Shown: positions 53,041-62,525, counted from the first letter of the stretch. The stretch: DNA of 64,000 nt from an uncultured Prevotella sp. (GCA_947170725.1 CAMVUM010000016.1:1-64000); one strand, 5' to 3'. Numbers and translations are program-made. The notes: generated by a model from the letters alone, not told the origin.

Positions 53041-53841
53041 TCAGGGCTGCTTGCCGATATAGGCGAGAATACCGCCATCGACATAGAGAACGTGACCGTT
53101 GACTGCGTCCGAAGCCTTTGAGGCAAGGAACACGGCGGGTCCGCCCAGCTCCTCGGGGTCGAGCCAGCGGCCGGCAGGAGTCTTGGCGCAGATGAATGAG
53201 TCGAACGGATGGCGGCTGCCGTCAGGCTGCTTCTCGCGGAGCGGAGCTGTCTGAGGAGTGGCGATATAGCCCGGGCCGATGCCGTTGCACTGGATGTTGT
53301 ATTCTCCGTATTCAGAGCAGATGTTGCGTGTGAGCATCTTCAGACCGCCCTTTGCTGCGGCGTATGCCGATACTGTCTCGCGACCCAGCTCCGACATCAT
53401 TGAGCAGATGTTGATGATCTTACCCTCGCGACGCTCCATCATTTCGGGCAGAACGGCCGAAGCGACGATGAACGGAGCTACGAGGTCAACGTCGATGACC
53501 TGCTGGAACTCCGAGCGCTTCATCTCGTGCATGGGGATGCGCTTGATGATTCCGGCGTTGTTGACGAGGATGTCAATCTGACCGACCTCGGCGTGGATTT
53601 TCTCAACGAGAGCCTTCACGTCGTCTTCCTTCGTAACGTCACATACATAGCCGTGAACGTTCTCGATGCCGGCCTCCTTGTAATTAGCCAGTCCGCGCTC
53701 AAGGGCAGCTTCGTTGATGTCGTTGAAGATGATGTTCTTGATACCGGCAGCAACAAACGCCTTGGCGATGTTGAATCCGATGCCGTAGGAAGCGCCTGTA
53801 ATCCAGGCGTTCTTTCCTTCAAGTGAAAATGGATTGTTCAT
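53041..53841 (-). CDS. kduD: 2-dehydro-3-deoxy-D-gluconate 5-dehydrogenase (KduD-like SDR)
   Basis: 266 residues of the short-chain dehydrogenase family. The Rossmann motif is TGASYGIG, followed by NNAGI, the catalytic Ser in ICSMMS and YAAAKGG (YxxxK). The C-terminal YVDGGILAYIG is typical of KduD/gluconate 5-dehydrogenases. Together with kduI upstream it turns unsaturated uronates from pectin or glycosaminoglycans into 2-keto-3-deoxygluconate. The gap to kduI is 150 bp. A gluconate 5-dehydrogenase role is the alternative name used for close relatives. Confidence 0.9.
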   Translation of the reverse strand: MNNPFSLEGKNAWITGASYGIGFNIAKAFVAAGIKNIIFNDINEAALERGLANYKEAGIENVHGYVCDVTKEDDVKALVEKIHAEVGQIDILVNNAGIIKRIPMHEMKRSEFQQVIDVDLVAPFIVASAVLPEMMERREGKIINICSMMSELGRETVSAYAAAKGGLKMLTRNICSEYGEYNIQCNGIGPGYIATPQTAPLREKQPDGSRHPFDSFICAKTPAGRWLDPEELGGPAVFLASKASDAVNGHVLYVDGGILAYIGKQP

Positions 53842-53991
53842 TCTGAATGTTATATATTAAATTGTTTTGTTTGCTTTGGGACATTTTTGTTCCGAGACCG
53901 TCCGTACCGCTGTCCATGCGATGCGGAGGCTATGATGGGATTTTTGAATGGCAGTCTTCACCCCGCAAGGCATAACATCTGCCATCCGACA

Positions 53992-54834
53992 TCATTTCAG
54001 GTCCGTGATGAGTGAGAAGTCCTGATCGCCGTAGTCGAGGTTTTCGCCTCCCATACCCCAGATGAAGGTATAGTTGTGAGTTGCGGCGGCAGAGTGGATG
54101 CTCCATTCGGGTGAGAGAACGGCCTGGTCGCCCTTCATCCAGAGATGGCGTGTCTCGTCGATTTCGCCCATGAAGTGGCATACGGCCTGGTCCTCAGGCA
54201 CTTCAAAGTAGAAGTAAGCCTCCATACGGCGGCTGTGGACGTGCGCAGGCATCGTGTTCCAGACGCTTCCGGGAGCCAGTTCCGTCATACCCATCTGCAG
54301 CTGGCATGTGGGCAGCACCTGACTGACGAGCATCTTGTTGATGTCGCGCTCGTTGCTGGTCTCCAGCGCACCCATATGGGCAACAACGGCGTCGGCCTTG
54401 GTCACTTTCTTGCAGGGGTATGCAGTGTGGGCGGTGACGCTGTTGAAGTAGAATTTTGCGGGCTTGCCGCCATCCTTTGACGAGAAGATGACGTCACGGT
54501 CGCCGCGGCCGATATAGAGAGCTTCCTTGAATCCCAGTTCAAAGACCTCGTCGCCGACCTTCACCGTGCCTTCGCCGCCGACATTGAAGATACCGATTTC
54601 GCGGCGTGTCGTGAAATACGGAGCCTTCAGCGGGTCGATGGCCTCAAGCTTCAGTTCCTCTGCCACGGGCATGGCGCCACCGACAACCATACGGTCGTAC
54701 ATGGAGTAAACCATGTTCACCTCGTCTGCGGCAAAGACTTTCTCAATGAGAAAATCGCGGCGTATGCGGGTTGTATCATAACTCTTGGCGTCCTCCGGGT
54801 GGGAGGCATAGCGAATTTCATAATTTGTCTTCAT
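53992..54834 (-). CDS. kduI: 5-dehydro-4-deoxy-D-glucuronate isomerase
   Basis: 280 residues, the normal KduI length. It isomerises 5-keto-4-deoxyuronate to 2,5-diketo-3-deoxygluconate. Signature segments are NYEIRYASHPEDAKSYDT, REIGIFNVGGEGTV, the cupin metal site MPAHVHSRRMEAYFYF and PEWSIHSAAATHNYTFIWGMGGEN, providing His and Glu ligands for zinc. It is first in the two-gene uronate operon. Confidence 0.96.
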   Translation of the reverse strand: MKTNYEIRYASHPEDAKSYDTTRIRRDFLIEKVFAADEVNMVYSMYDRMVVGGAMPVAEELKLEAIDPLKAPYFTTRREIGIFNVGGEGTVKVGDEVFELGFKEALYIGRGDRDVIFSSKDGGKPAKFYFNSVTAHTAYPCKKVTKADAVVAHMGALETSNERDINKMLVSQVLPTCQLQMGMTELAPGSVWNTMPAHVHSRRMEAYFYFEVPEDQAVCHFMGEIDETRHLWMKGDQAVLSPEWSIHSAAATHNYTFIWGMGGENLDYGDQDFSLITDLK

Positions 54835-55657
54835 AAGCTTATATTTCAGTAATCGTTTTTATATAGTCTTTTGCAAAGATACGTTTTTTTATCGAATAAC
54901 ACGTTGTCCGCCGTCCAACTTTTCACAGTATATAACAAAAAAGACGGGTTAAAATCATCGTTCCGCATTCTTCCGGCGAACGTCCGGCATGACGGGGACC
55001 GACAGACGAGCAGACCGCCACGGTTTTTCCCGACTGACGTGGATAACGCCCGATAGGCCGCGACGGAGATTCTTGACATTGGCAACGCTGCGGTTTTCCG
55101 GCTCCGACGGTAGCGCGGAATCTTTGCCTCAATGCGCCTCTATGCCGGGAAAGCCAATTGTTAAAAACTCGGAATTATTCCGACAAATGCTCCAAAATCC
55201 TTGCGATATTCTGAAATAAAAATCCCAAGGCCGCAAATTCGCGAGTTTTGCGCGTGCATCTTTTGTTCATTGACAGCCAGCACATTACAAGATTTACAAC
55301 AAAAGTGTGCAACTTTTTGTCAGGTTTTGTCCTGCCGTAAGGGTCTTACGGCTCTGCAACGGCAGCCCCGTTGCAGAGCGACGACGGCTCCGTTGGAACA
55401 CGAAAGCGGCCCCGCCACAGAGCCGGGAGAGCCCCGTTGGTTGGAAATTACCGGAAAACGGAATGGCAGCGGCGACAAAATGTCAATATTTCGGCGGCAA
55501 GGCTCTCCGGAATTGAAATTTCCAAGTGTTAAATTCCGTGATATTATTATGACAGAGCAAGTATCCATCCCCGTGGTTGGAAGAGCTTGCGGCAGGTTTT
55601 TAATTATTTTCTCCCTCTCCGCACAATAAATCCCACATTGCGCGCGTTATTAATAAC
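54835..55657. other. Intergenic region before porP with GC-rich repeat copy 3
   Basis: 820 bp between the divergent kduI and porP. It has the kduI promoter near 54874, repeat copy 3 (palindrome CCGTAAGGGTCTTACGG at 55335, then GCAACGGCAGCCCCG words to about 55440), and a perfect 14-bp palindrome CGTTATTAATAACG touching the porP start. No gene is supported. Confidence 0.6.
54874..54881 (-). promoter_or_regulatory. Probable -7 element for kduI-kduD
   Basis: The minus strand reads TATCTTTG, 40 bp before the kduI ATG. No clear -33 box is present at 19 bp. Confidence 0.5.
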
Positions 55658-55658
55658 G
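55645..55658. promoter_or_regulatory. Perfect 14-bp palindrome overlapping the porP start
   Basis: CGTTATTAATAACG is a perfect palindrome whose last base is the G of the GTG start of porP. It could be an operator or hinder ribosome access for the type IX operon. No experimental match is known to me. Confidence 0.35.
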
Positions 55659-56596
55659 TGCTTAAGCATTGTTTCGCGATATTGACATTTATGCTCATGA
55701 CCTCTATAGAGGCCATGGCGCAATATGACCCCTCGTTCGCCCACTATTGGGCAATGGAGCCGTCGTTCAATCCAGCGGCCGTCGGCAAAGAGAACAAGAT
55801 CAACGCCGTCGGCGCATACAACATGACCCTGACCGGATTCGAGAACAACCCGCGGACGATGTATGCCGCAGGCGACTTGCCATTCTATTTCCTACGGTCC
55901 TACCACGGAGTTGGAGCACGGTTCATGAACGACGAACTGGGACTTTTCTCCCACAAGACCTTCGCCCTGCAATACGCTTTCCGCACGAAGCTCTTCGGCG
56001 GACGCATAGCCGCAGGCGTCAACATCGGCCTGCTCAGCGAATCGTTCGATGGAACCAAGGTGGACACGGAAATACCGAACGACCCGGCTTTCCCTACGTC
56101 GGAAGTCAGCGGCACAGGCGTTGATCTCGGTGCCGGACTCTACTACACCCACGGACAATGGTATGTGGGAGCGTCAGCCCTCCATCTCAACGCCCCGGAA
56201 GTGGAACTCGGAGAGAGACAGGAGCTGAAGATTGACCCGACATATTATTTGACGGGAGGATACAATATTCGGCTCAGAAACCCGTTCTTATCAATACATC
56301 CCAGTGTGCTCGCACGCACGGACGCCACGGCATGGCGGGTCGATGTGACCGCACGGGTCAGGTATTCCTACGAGAAACGGGTAATGTATGCCGGCCTGTC
56401 CTACAGCCCCACAAACTCCGTGACAGTGCTCCTCGGCGGCAATTTCCATGGCATCAGTCTCGGCTACAGCTACGAAATCTACACCTCGGCCATCAGCATC
56501 GGTAACGGCAGCCACGAGATCTTCATCGGCTATCAGACGGACATCGACCTACAGAAGAAGGGACGAAACAGACATAAAAGTGTGAGAATACTATAA
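55658..56596 (+). CDS. porP: PorP/SprF family type IX secretion membrane protein
   Basis: 312 residues from a GTG start, which gives the signal peptide LKHCFAILTFMLMTSIEAMAQ. The PorP/SprF opening YDPSFAHYWAMEPSFNPAAVGKENKINAVGAY and later barrel strands ending SLGYSYEIYTSAISIGNGSHEIFIGY are diagnostic. PorP is an outer-membrane barrel that attaches to the GldK/GldN ring or serves as a surface anchor. It is the first gene of the cluster, with the other T9SS genes following in the order found in Porphyromonas. Confidence 0.93.
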   Translation: MLKHCFAILTFMLMTSIEAMAQYDPSFAHYWAMEPSFNPAAVGKENKINAVGAYNMTLTGFENNPRTMYAAGDLPFYFLRSYHGVGARFMNDELGLFSHKTFALQYAFRTKLFGGRIAAGVNIGLLSESFDGTKVDTEIPNDPAFPTSEVSGTGVDLGAGLYYTHGQWYVGASALHLNAPEVELGERQELKIDPTYYLTGGYNIRLRNPFLSIHPSVLARTDATAWRVDVTARVRYSYEKRVMYAGLSYSPTNSVTVLLGGNFHGISLGYSYEIYTSAISIGNGSHEIFIGYQTDIDLQKKGRNRHKSVRIL

Positions 56597-56685
56597 ACAA
56601 ACAGTATAAAAAACAACAGCGGAGACGGATGCCGCCACGGCGCACGTCCTACAGCTCCCGACATAAATCCTATATATATAATTAT

Positions 56686-58140
56686 ATGTGTAAGAAAAGA
56701 TGTAGCATAGCTCTCTGCCTCATAGGCCTGATTGCGCTGACGGGCTGCTTCGGCGGCCAGTCCACTTCAGCGTCGGGTGGCGAAGTCACGGGAGCAGGCG
56801 GCAGGGCCTTCACAGAACCCACGCCATACGGCATGACCCTCATCAAACGCGGCCACCTGCGAATGGGCATTGAACAGCAGGACAGCCTCTGGGGCAAGCA
56901 GACGCCGGTGAAGGACATATCGGTGGAAGGATTCTGGATGGACGAAACGGAAATAACAAACTCACAGTACCGCCAGTTTGTCAACTACGTGCGCGACTCA
57001 ATCATACGTGAACGCCTCGCCGACCCGGCCTACGGCGGCGACGAGACATACAAGATAGAGGAAGACAAGAACGGGGACCCCGTCAAGCCCTACCTCAACT
57101 GGAAAAAACCGCTGCCGCGCAAACCCAATGAGGACGAGCTGAGGGCCATAGAGAGCGTCTATACCGTAAACCCCGTCACGGGAGAGAAAATGCTCGACGC
57201 CTCGCAGATGAACTTCCGCTACGAGGTCTACGACTATACCACAGCCGCCATGCGCCGCTTCCGCCTCAACCCGCAAGAGCGTAATCTCAACACCGATATC
57301 ACCGTCAATCCCGCCGAAGAAGTGTGGATTTCAAAAGATACGGCCTATATCGACGACGAGGGACGCATAGTCCGCGAGACCATCAACCGCCAGCTGAGCG
57401 GTCCGTGGGACTTCCTCAACACCTACATCGTCAACATCTTCCCCGACACAACGTGCTGGGTCAACGACTTCCCCAACGCCGACAACGAGACCTACATGCG
57501 CCTTTATTTCAGCAACCCGGCCTACAACGACTATCCCGTGGTCGGAGTCACCTGGGAACAGGCCAACGCCTTCTGCGCCTGGCGCACGGAATATCTCCTC
57601 AAAGGCCTCGGCGCCGCCGCACGATATGTCCAGCGCTACCGTCTGCCGACAGAGGCTGAATGGGAATATGCCGCACGCGGAAAGAACCAGAACGAATTTC
57701 CATGGGAACAGGCACAGACGGCCAGCGAGAGCGGCTGCTTCTTCGCCAACTTCAAACCCGACCGCGGAAACTACACCAAGGACGGAAATCTCATAACCAG
57801 CAAGGTAGGAATCTATTCGGCAAACTCAAACGGTCTCTATGACATGGCCGGAAATGTGGCCGAATGGACCAGCACCATCTACACCGAGGCCGGCGTAGAA
57901 GCCATGAACGACATCAACCCGCAGCTGCGCTACAACGCCGCCAAGGAAGACCCCTACCGCCTCAAGCGCAAGAGCGTGCGCGGAGGCTCGTGGAAAGACC
58001 CCGAGTCCTACATACGCTCGGCATGGCGCTCGGCCGAATATCAGAACCAGCCGCGGTCCTACATAGGATTCCGCTGCGTCCGCAGTCTGGCCAACACCAC
58101 AAGCGAGAAGTCAAAGAAAACAAAATCGAAGAAGAAATAA
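56686..58140 (+). CDS. gldK: Type IX secretion ring lipoprotein GldK/PorK
   Basis: 484 residues from the ATG giving MCKKRCSIALCLIGLIALTGC, which carries a lipobox. The track's start is 19 codons earlier and lacks a proper signal. The SUMF1/formylglycine-generating-enzyme fold is visible in GFWMDETEITNSQYRQFVNYVRD, WEQANAFCAWRTEYL, YRLPTEAEWEYAARG, LYDMAGNVAEWTS and RGGSWKDPESYIRSAWR. GldK with GldN forms the periplasmic ring on the outer membrane. The C-terminus is Lys/Ser rich. Confidence 0.95.
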   Translation: MCKKRCSIALCLIGLIALTGCFGGQSTSASGGEVTGAGGRAFTEPTPYGMTLIKRGHLRMGIEQQDSLWGKQTPVKDISVEGFWMDETEITNSQYRQFVNYVRDSIIRERLADPAYGGDETYKIEEDKNGDPVKPYLNWKKPLPRKPNEDELRAIESVYTVNPVTGEKMLDASQMNFRYEVYDYTTAAMRRFRLNPQERNLNTDITVNPAEEVWISKDTAYIDDEGRIVRETINRQLSGPWDFLNTYIVNIFPDTTCWVNDFPNADNETYMRLYFSNPAYNDYPVVGVTWEQANAFCAWRTEYLLKGLGAAARYVQRYRLPTEAEWEYAARGKNQNEFPWEQAQTASESGCFFANFKPDRGNYTKDGNLITSKVGIYSANSNGLYDMAGNVAEWTSTIYTEAGVEAMNDINPQLRYNAAKEDPYRLKRKSVRGGSWKDPESYIRSAWRSAEYQNQPRSYIGFRCVRSLANTTSEKSKKTKSKKK

Positions 58141-58143
58141 GCC

Positions 58144-58974
58144 ATGACAGTCTACAGTAAGTTCAACATAGTATATCAGCTGCAGAAGTGGCTCGACAGC
58201 GTGCCGGGCCAGACGTTCCTCAACTACGCCTACAGCTGGGGAGCATCAATCGTAATCCTCGGAACTCTGTTCAAGCTGACCCACCTCCCCGGAGCCAACA
58301 TCATGCTCTACCTCGGAATGGGCACGGAGGTCATCGTGTTCTTCATATCAGCCTTCGACCGGCCTTTCGACAAGACGGCCATCGGCAAAGACCTGCCCAC
58401 CCATCTGGAGGACGAGAAGAACGGTGAAGAAGCCGAAAGCGGAGCCGACGGCGTCATGGCCGGCAGCCAGCCGGTCATCAGCGGCGGTGTTCCGGGCGGA
58501 ACAATCATAATAGGTGGAGGCAGGCCCTCCCCCGACGCCATCCACCCAGCGGACGGTACTGTGGCGGCAGTCGGTTCTGATGCCACTGTGGCTGCTGCGG
58601 GCGGAACGAACATCGGCGGAAACGCCGTGCCCGGATGGATTCAGGGCCAGCAGCAGGTATCCCCGGAAATGGAAGAGGCCACATCCAACTATGTGGATGA
58701 GCTCAACCGCCTGACCGAGATGCTCGCCAAGGTTGCCGAGCAGAGCCAGAGGCTCACACGCGACTCCGAAGAGATGGAGAACCTCAACCGCACGCTGACC
58801 GGCATCTGTAAGGTCTATGAAATGCAACTCAAAGGCGCAAGCGCCCAAATCGGCACCATCGACCAGATCAACGAGCAGTCACGCCGCATGGCCGAACAGA
58901 TAGCGGAACTGAACCGCATCTACGCCCGGATGATTGAGGCCATGACGGTCAACATGAACAAAGTGCAGAGCTGA
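58144..58974 (+). CDS. gldL: Type IX secretion motor subunit GldL/PorL
   Basis: 276 residues, beginning 3 bp after gldK. Two membrane helices lie at about residues 25-70 (NYAYSWGASIVILGTLFKL and MLYLGMGTEVIVFFISAFDRP), followed by a glycine-rich linker and a long cytoplasmic coiled-coil tail (LNRLTEMLAKVAEQSQRL to MNKVQS). GldL forms the pentameric proton-driven stator with GldM. The acidic residue in helix 2 (the Glu of GTEVIVFF) is the expected proton site. Confidence 0.94.
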   Translation: MTVYSKFNIVYQLQKWLDSVPGQTFLNYAYSWGASIVILGTLFKLTHLPGANIMLYLGMGTEVIVFFISAFDRPFDKTAIGKDLPTHLEDEKNGEEAESGADGVMAGSQPVISGGVPGGTIIIGGGRPSPDAIHPADGTVAAVGSDATVAAAGGTNIGGNAVPGWIQGQQQVSPEMEEATSNYVDELNRLTEMLAKVAEQSQRLTRDSEEMENLNRTLTGICKVYEMQLKGASAQIGTIDQINEQSRRMAEQIAELNRIYARMIEAMTVNMNKVQS

Positions 58975-58994
58975 CAACATAATTTTTAAACCTT

Positions 58995-59048
58995 CAGGAC
59001 CTTAAAGACTTTAAAGACCTTAAAGACCTTAAAGACTTTAAAGAGTAA
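58995..59048. repeat. 9-bp tandem repeat between gldL and gldM
   Basis: About five to six units of AAAGAC(C/T)TT in a row, ending in A-rich sequence. With gldL stopping at 58974 and gldM starting at 59104, it fills half the intergenic gap. Confidence 0.85.
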
Positions 59049-59103
59049 AAAAAAACAGGATTCTGAAAACAGAAAGACTTCGGCCCCATAACAGAAAACA
59101 ACT

Positions 59104-60669
59104 ATGGCAATAAAGAAACGACCGGTATCCCCGCGCCAGAAGATGATCAACCTGATGTATGTCGTCCTCATGGCCATGCTCGCGCTGAACGTCTCCACGG
59201 AGGTGCTCAACGGCTTCTCCATCGTGGAGGAAAGCCTCAACCGCACCACAGCCAGCTCAACGAAAGAGAACCGGGTGATATACGACGACTTCGAGGCACA
59301 GATGAAAGCCAATCCCGCAAAGGTCAAAGCGTGGTTCGAAAAGGCACAGGAGGTCAAGCGGATGAGCGACTCTCTCTACAATTTCGCCGACGAACTGAAG
59401 CTGGCCATCGTCCGCGAAGCCGACGGCAAGAAGGCCGACGTGACAAACATCGTCAACAAGGAGGACCTTGAGGCTGCCACTCAGGTCATGCTCGCACCCG
59501 GACGGGGACGCGGCGAAGCCCTCTATAAGGCCATAAACTCCTTCCGCGAGCACATCCTGACAATGGTTCCGGACAGCACCCGTCAGGCTATCATCGCCGA
59601 CAACCTCTCCACCGCCATACCGCGCAATGCCATGGCAATGGGCAAGAACTGGCAGGAATACATGTTCGAGGGCATGCCCGTGGCCGCAGCCGTGACACTG
59701 CTGTCGAAGCTCCAGAGCGACATCCGCTACGCCGAGGGTGAGGTGCTCCACACGCTGGTGGCAAACATCGACGTCAAGGATATCCGCGTCAATGCCCTCA
59801 ACGCCTTCGTCATACCCAACTCTCAGACCATCGTGCGCGGCGACAAGTTCTCCGCCCACATCGTCATGGCCGCCGTCGACACGACACAGGTGCCCGATAT
59901 ATATATAGGTGAGCGCAAGGTGAATCTCAACAACGGGCTTTACGAGACCGTCTGCGGCACGACCGGCGACTTCACGCTGGCCGGCCACATCGAGATGGTC
60001 AACGGCGGAGGCGAGCGCATACGCCGCGACTTCAGCCAGAAATACACCGTGGTGGACCCCAGTGCCACCGTTTCGGCCGACCTGATGAACGTCCTCTACG
60101 CCGGCTACAGCAACCCGATAAGTGTCAGCGTGCCCGGCGTGCCGCTCAACAAGGTGCAGGCCGTCATGACCGGAGGTGCTCTCCAGCCCGTCGGACCGGG
60201 CCGCTACATAGCCAGGCCGGCCGCCGTGGGCAAGGACGTGACCATCACCGTGACCTCTACAAACACGGGACGGACACAGCAGATGGGCCAATATAAGTTC
60301 CGCGTACGCAAACTCCCCGACCCCGCACCATACATCTCGATGTCTGACGAGCACGGCAATCCGACCCGATATACGGGCGGCGGACTCGCAAAAGCGCAGC
60401 TGCTGGGCTCCGGCGGCATAGGAGCGGCCATCGACGACGGCATACTGGACATCGCGTTCCGCGTCATCAGCTTCGAGACGGTGTTCTTCGACAACATGGG
60501 CAACGCCGTTCCGATGGTCAGCGATGGCGACCGCTTCTCGGCACGCCAGAAGGAAACGTTCCGCAAGCTCACCCGCAACCGCCGCTTCTACATCACCGGC
60601 ATCACGGCCGTAGGGCCTGACGGAGTGCAGCGCAAGCTGAAAGCGACGATGGAGGTGATTGTGAAATAA
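59104..60669 (+). CDS. gldM: Type IX secretion motor subunit GldM/PorM
   Basis: 521 residues. A single N-terminal helix (KMINLMYVVLMAMLALNVSTEVL, about 13-35) anchors it in the inner membrane. The rest is the periplasmic rod of four domains (helical D1, then beta domains D2-D4) that reaches the GldK/N ring and passes rotation from GldL. Sequence is conserved throughout, from ALNVSTEVLNGFSIVEESL to the final ITAVGPDGVQRKLKATMEVIVK. The stop codon lies in the first unit of a 22-bp repeat. Confidence 0.95.
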   Translation: MAIKKRPVSPRQKMINLMYVVLMAMLALNVSTEVLNGFSIVEESLNRTTASSTKENRVIYDDFEAQMKANPAKVKAWFEKAQEVKRMSDSLYNFADELKLAIVREADGKKADVTNIVNKEDLEAATQVMLAPGRGRGEALYKAINSFREHILTMVPDSTRQAIIADNLSTAIPRNAMAMGKNWQEYMFEGMPVAAAVTLLSKLQSDIRYAEGEVLHTLVANIDVKDIRVNALNAFVIPNSQTIVRGDKFSAHIVMAAVDTTQVPDIYIGERKVNLNNGLYETVCGTTGDFTLAGHIEMVNGGGERIRRDFSQKYTVVDPSATVSADLMNVLYAGYSNPISVSVPGVPLNKVQAVMTGGALQPVGPGRYIARPAAVGKDVTITVTSTNTGRTQQMGQYKFRVRKLPDPAPYISMSDEHGNPTRYTGGGLAKAQLLGSGGIGAAIDDGILDIAFRVISFETVFFDNMGNAVPMVSDGDRFSARQKETFRKLTRNRRFYITGITAVGPDGVQRKLKATMEVIVK

Positions 60670-60742
60670 CGACAATGGGATTGTGAAACGACAATGATGA
60701 CATCGTGGAATAACAACGACGGGATTGTGAAATACAAACGAA
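60655..60742. repeat. Four 22-bp tandem units at the gldM-gldN junction
   Basis: Units begin GTGATTGTGAAATAAC (60655, ending gldM), GGGATTGTGAAACGAC, GACATCGTGGAATAAC and GGGATTGTGAAATACA, each exactly 22 bp. The first is the true end of gldM, so the rest look like duplications of its 3' end. Confidence 0.85.
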
Positions 60743-60758
60743 AACAAGCATAAGAGAT

Positions 60759-61793
60759 ATGAGAAGACTTTTGTTGATATTGACCATATCGCTCGCCGGC
60801 ATCACGGCCATGGCACAGCCAAAGGCACGCCGTAACGCCGCCGCGCAGAAAACCACGCAGACGGCGGGACAACAGATGACGCGCCGCGCGCAGATAATGT
60901 TCCCAACGGCCATCGACATGCCATCCGACGTGGTGTGGCGGCGGGACATCTACCGCGAGGTTGACCTCACCACTGACGCCAATTCGGGCCTTTACTATCC
61001 CGTTGAGCCAATCGGAAAGCAGCTAAATCTGTTCACATACGTCTTCAAACTGGCTCTGGCGGGATATATTCCGGTCTTTGAGTACCGGTTGGACGGCAAC
61101 GAGGCGTTCACCGACTCGGCACGCGTGAACATGCAGACCATCCTCGACAACTACCACATCTTATATGAGAAGCAGGGCAACAGGCTGCGCGTGGACAACA
61201 GCGACATCCCGTCGGCCGAGGTAAAGCTCTACTATCTGAAGGAGAGCGCCTACTACGACCAGGCCAATTCCTCGTTCCACCGCAAGGTGATAGCCCTCTG
61301 TCCGGTGATGACGAGAGATGACGACTTCGGCGGTGAGACAGCCAAATATCCCCTGTTCTGGGTGCGATACAGCGATCTGGAGCCTTATCTGAGCCGTCAG
61401 ACGGTGATGACGAGCAATCTGAACAATGCTTCCGTCATGACCTTGGACGACTTCTTCACGCTCAACCGCTATGAGGGCAAGATATATAAGACGAACAACA
61501 TGCTCGGCCGGACGCTGGCACAATATTGCACGACCGACTCGGCTCTGACTAAGGAGCAGCGCCGCATTGAGACCGAACTGCAGATGTTCGAGAAAAACAT
61601 CTTCGGTGCACAGGAGAAAAAGGACACCCTCGACAGCATCGCACGCCTCGACCCGAAAGCAGCGAAGGCCGCCGCAAAAGCAGAAAAGCGCAACCGCCGA
61701 GCCACGACAAAGGTGGCAAAAGCGCCGAAATCACGATCTGCGTCAGGTGGAAGCAGCGCCCCGCGCGTCTCGGTAAGACGTCAGAGACACTGA
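60759..61793 (+). CDS. gldN: Type IX secretion ring protein GldN/PorN
   Basis: 344 residues. The signal peptide ends LAGITAMAQ. The core MPSDVVWRRDIYREVDLTTDANSGLYYPVEPIG and LFTYVFKLALAGYIPVFEYRLDGNEAFTDSA, plus a C-terminal Lys/Ala/Arg-rich tail, match GldN/PorN, which forms the ring with GldK. It follows gldM after the 22-bp repeat array. The last 60 residues are low complexity and basic. Confidence 0.94.
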   Translation: MRRLLLILTISLAGITAMAQPKARRNAAAQKTTQTAGQQMTRRAQIMFPTAIDMPSDVVWRRDIYREVDLTTDANSGLYYPVEPIGKQLNLFTYVFKLALAGYIPVFEYRLDGNEAFTDSARVNMQTILDNYHILYEKQGNRLRVDNSDIPSAEVKLYYLKESAYYDQANSSFHRKVIALCPVMTRDDDFGGETAKYPLFWVRYSDLEPYLSRQTVMTSNLNNASVMTLDDFFTLNRYEGKIYKTNNMLGRTLAQYCTTDSALTKEQRRIETELQMFEKNIFGAQEKKDTLDSIARLDPKAAKAAAKAEKRNRRATTKVAKAPKSRSASGGSSAPRVSVRRQRH

Positions 61794-61832
61794 TGGCAGA
61801 CCACCTAATCATTTAATAAATCAATAAAGAAA

Positions 61833-62465
61833 ATGCTTATGAAGAAATTTTTTACAGCATTAATGTTTGCCGTAGCCATGCTTACGGCCGCCCCCTCCCA
61901 GGCACAGGTCAAGTTCGGTCTCAAAGGAGGTCTCAACGTGACTGACATGAGCCTCAGTTCCGAAGTATTTAACGAGTCCAACAAGACCGGTTTCTTTGTA
62001 GGTCCGACCGTCAAGTTCACCCTGCCCATCGTAGGACTGGGCATCGACGCTTCCGCTCTTTACGACCAGCGCGACGCCAAGCTGAAGGGAGATGACAACT
62101 CGGAGAATGTTTCCCTGCGCAGTATCAACATCCCTATCAACGTGCGTTATACGTTCGGTATGAGCAGTCTGGCAGCCATTTATCTGGCTGCAGGTCCGCA
62201 GTTCGGCTACAACATCGGTGACAAGAACGTGTTCAGCTATGTAGACGACGAAGGAGCTGAAGGCTTCTCACTGAAGAAGTCAAACTTCAGCGTCAATGTC
62301 GGCGCAGGCATCACACTGATGAGCAAATTCGAAATCGGTGCGACATACAACATCGCCTGCGGCAAGACAGGTGAGTTCAACGTCATCGACGCAGCCGGCA
62401 AGCAAATTTTTTCAAAGGGCACCCGCATGAACTCATGGCAGGTTTCGGCCGCCTACTACTTCTGA
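61833..62465 (+). CDS. Small outer-membrane beta-barrel protein, PorT/OMP_b-brl family
   Basis: 210 residues (start possibly M3, MKKFFTALMFAVAMLTAAPSQAQ). The body VKFGLKGGLNVTDMSLSS, GLGIDASALYDQRDAKLKG, AAIYLAAGPQFGYNIGDK and WQVSAAYYF is the opacity/PorT-like eight-strand barrel family. PorT-type proteins help type IX secretion in Porphyromonas, but many relatives have no known role. It is 40 bp after gldN, so it may be co-transcribed with the T9SS operon. Confidence 0.85.
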   Translation: MLMKKFFTALMFAVAMLTAAPSQAQVKFGLKGGLNVTDMSLSSEVFNESNKTGFFVGPTVKFTLPIVGLGIDASALYDQRDAKLKGDDNSENVSLRSINIPINVRYTFGMSSLAAIYLAAGPQFGYNIGDKNVFSYVDDEGAEGFSLKKSNFSVNVGAGITLMSKFEIGATYNIACGKTGEFNVIDAAGKQIFSKGTRMNSWQVSAAYYF

Positions 62466-62525
62466 TAACAGGCCTGTCATTCATCAGCAGAAAGATGTGT
62501 GACACAGCATAGACACCAAACATCA

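Noticed and set aside
53930-54181. 83-codon minus ORF downstream of kduI
   Set aside because: Shadow frame overlapping the kduI 3' end, with no family features.
59257-60747. 496-codon minus-strand ORF
   Set aside because: Antisense shadow of gldM, which is conserved throughout. The His/Val/Gly-rich composition is typical of a shadow frame.
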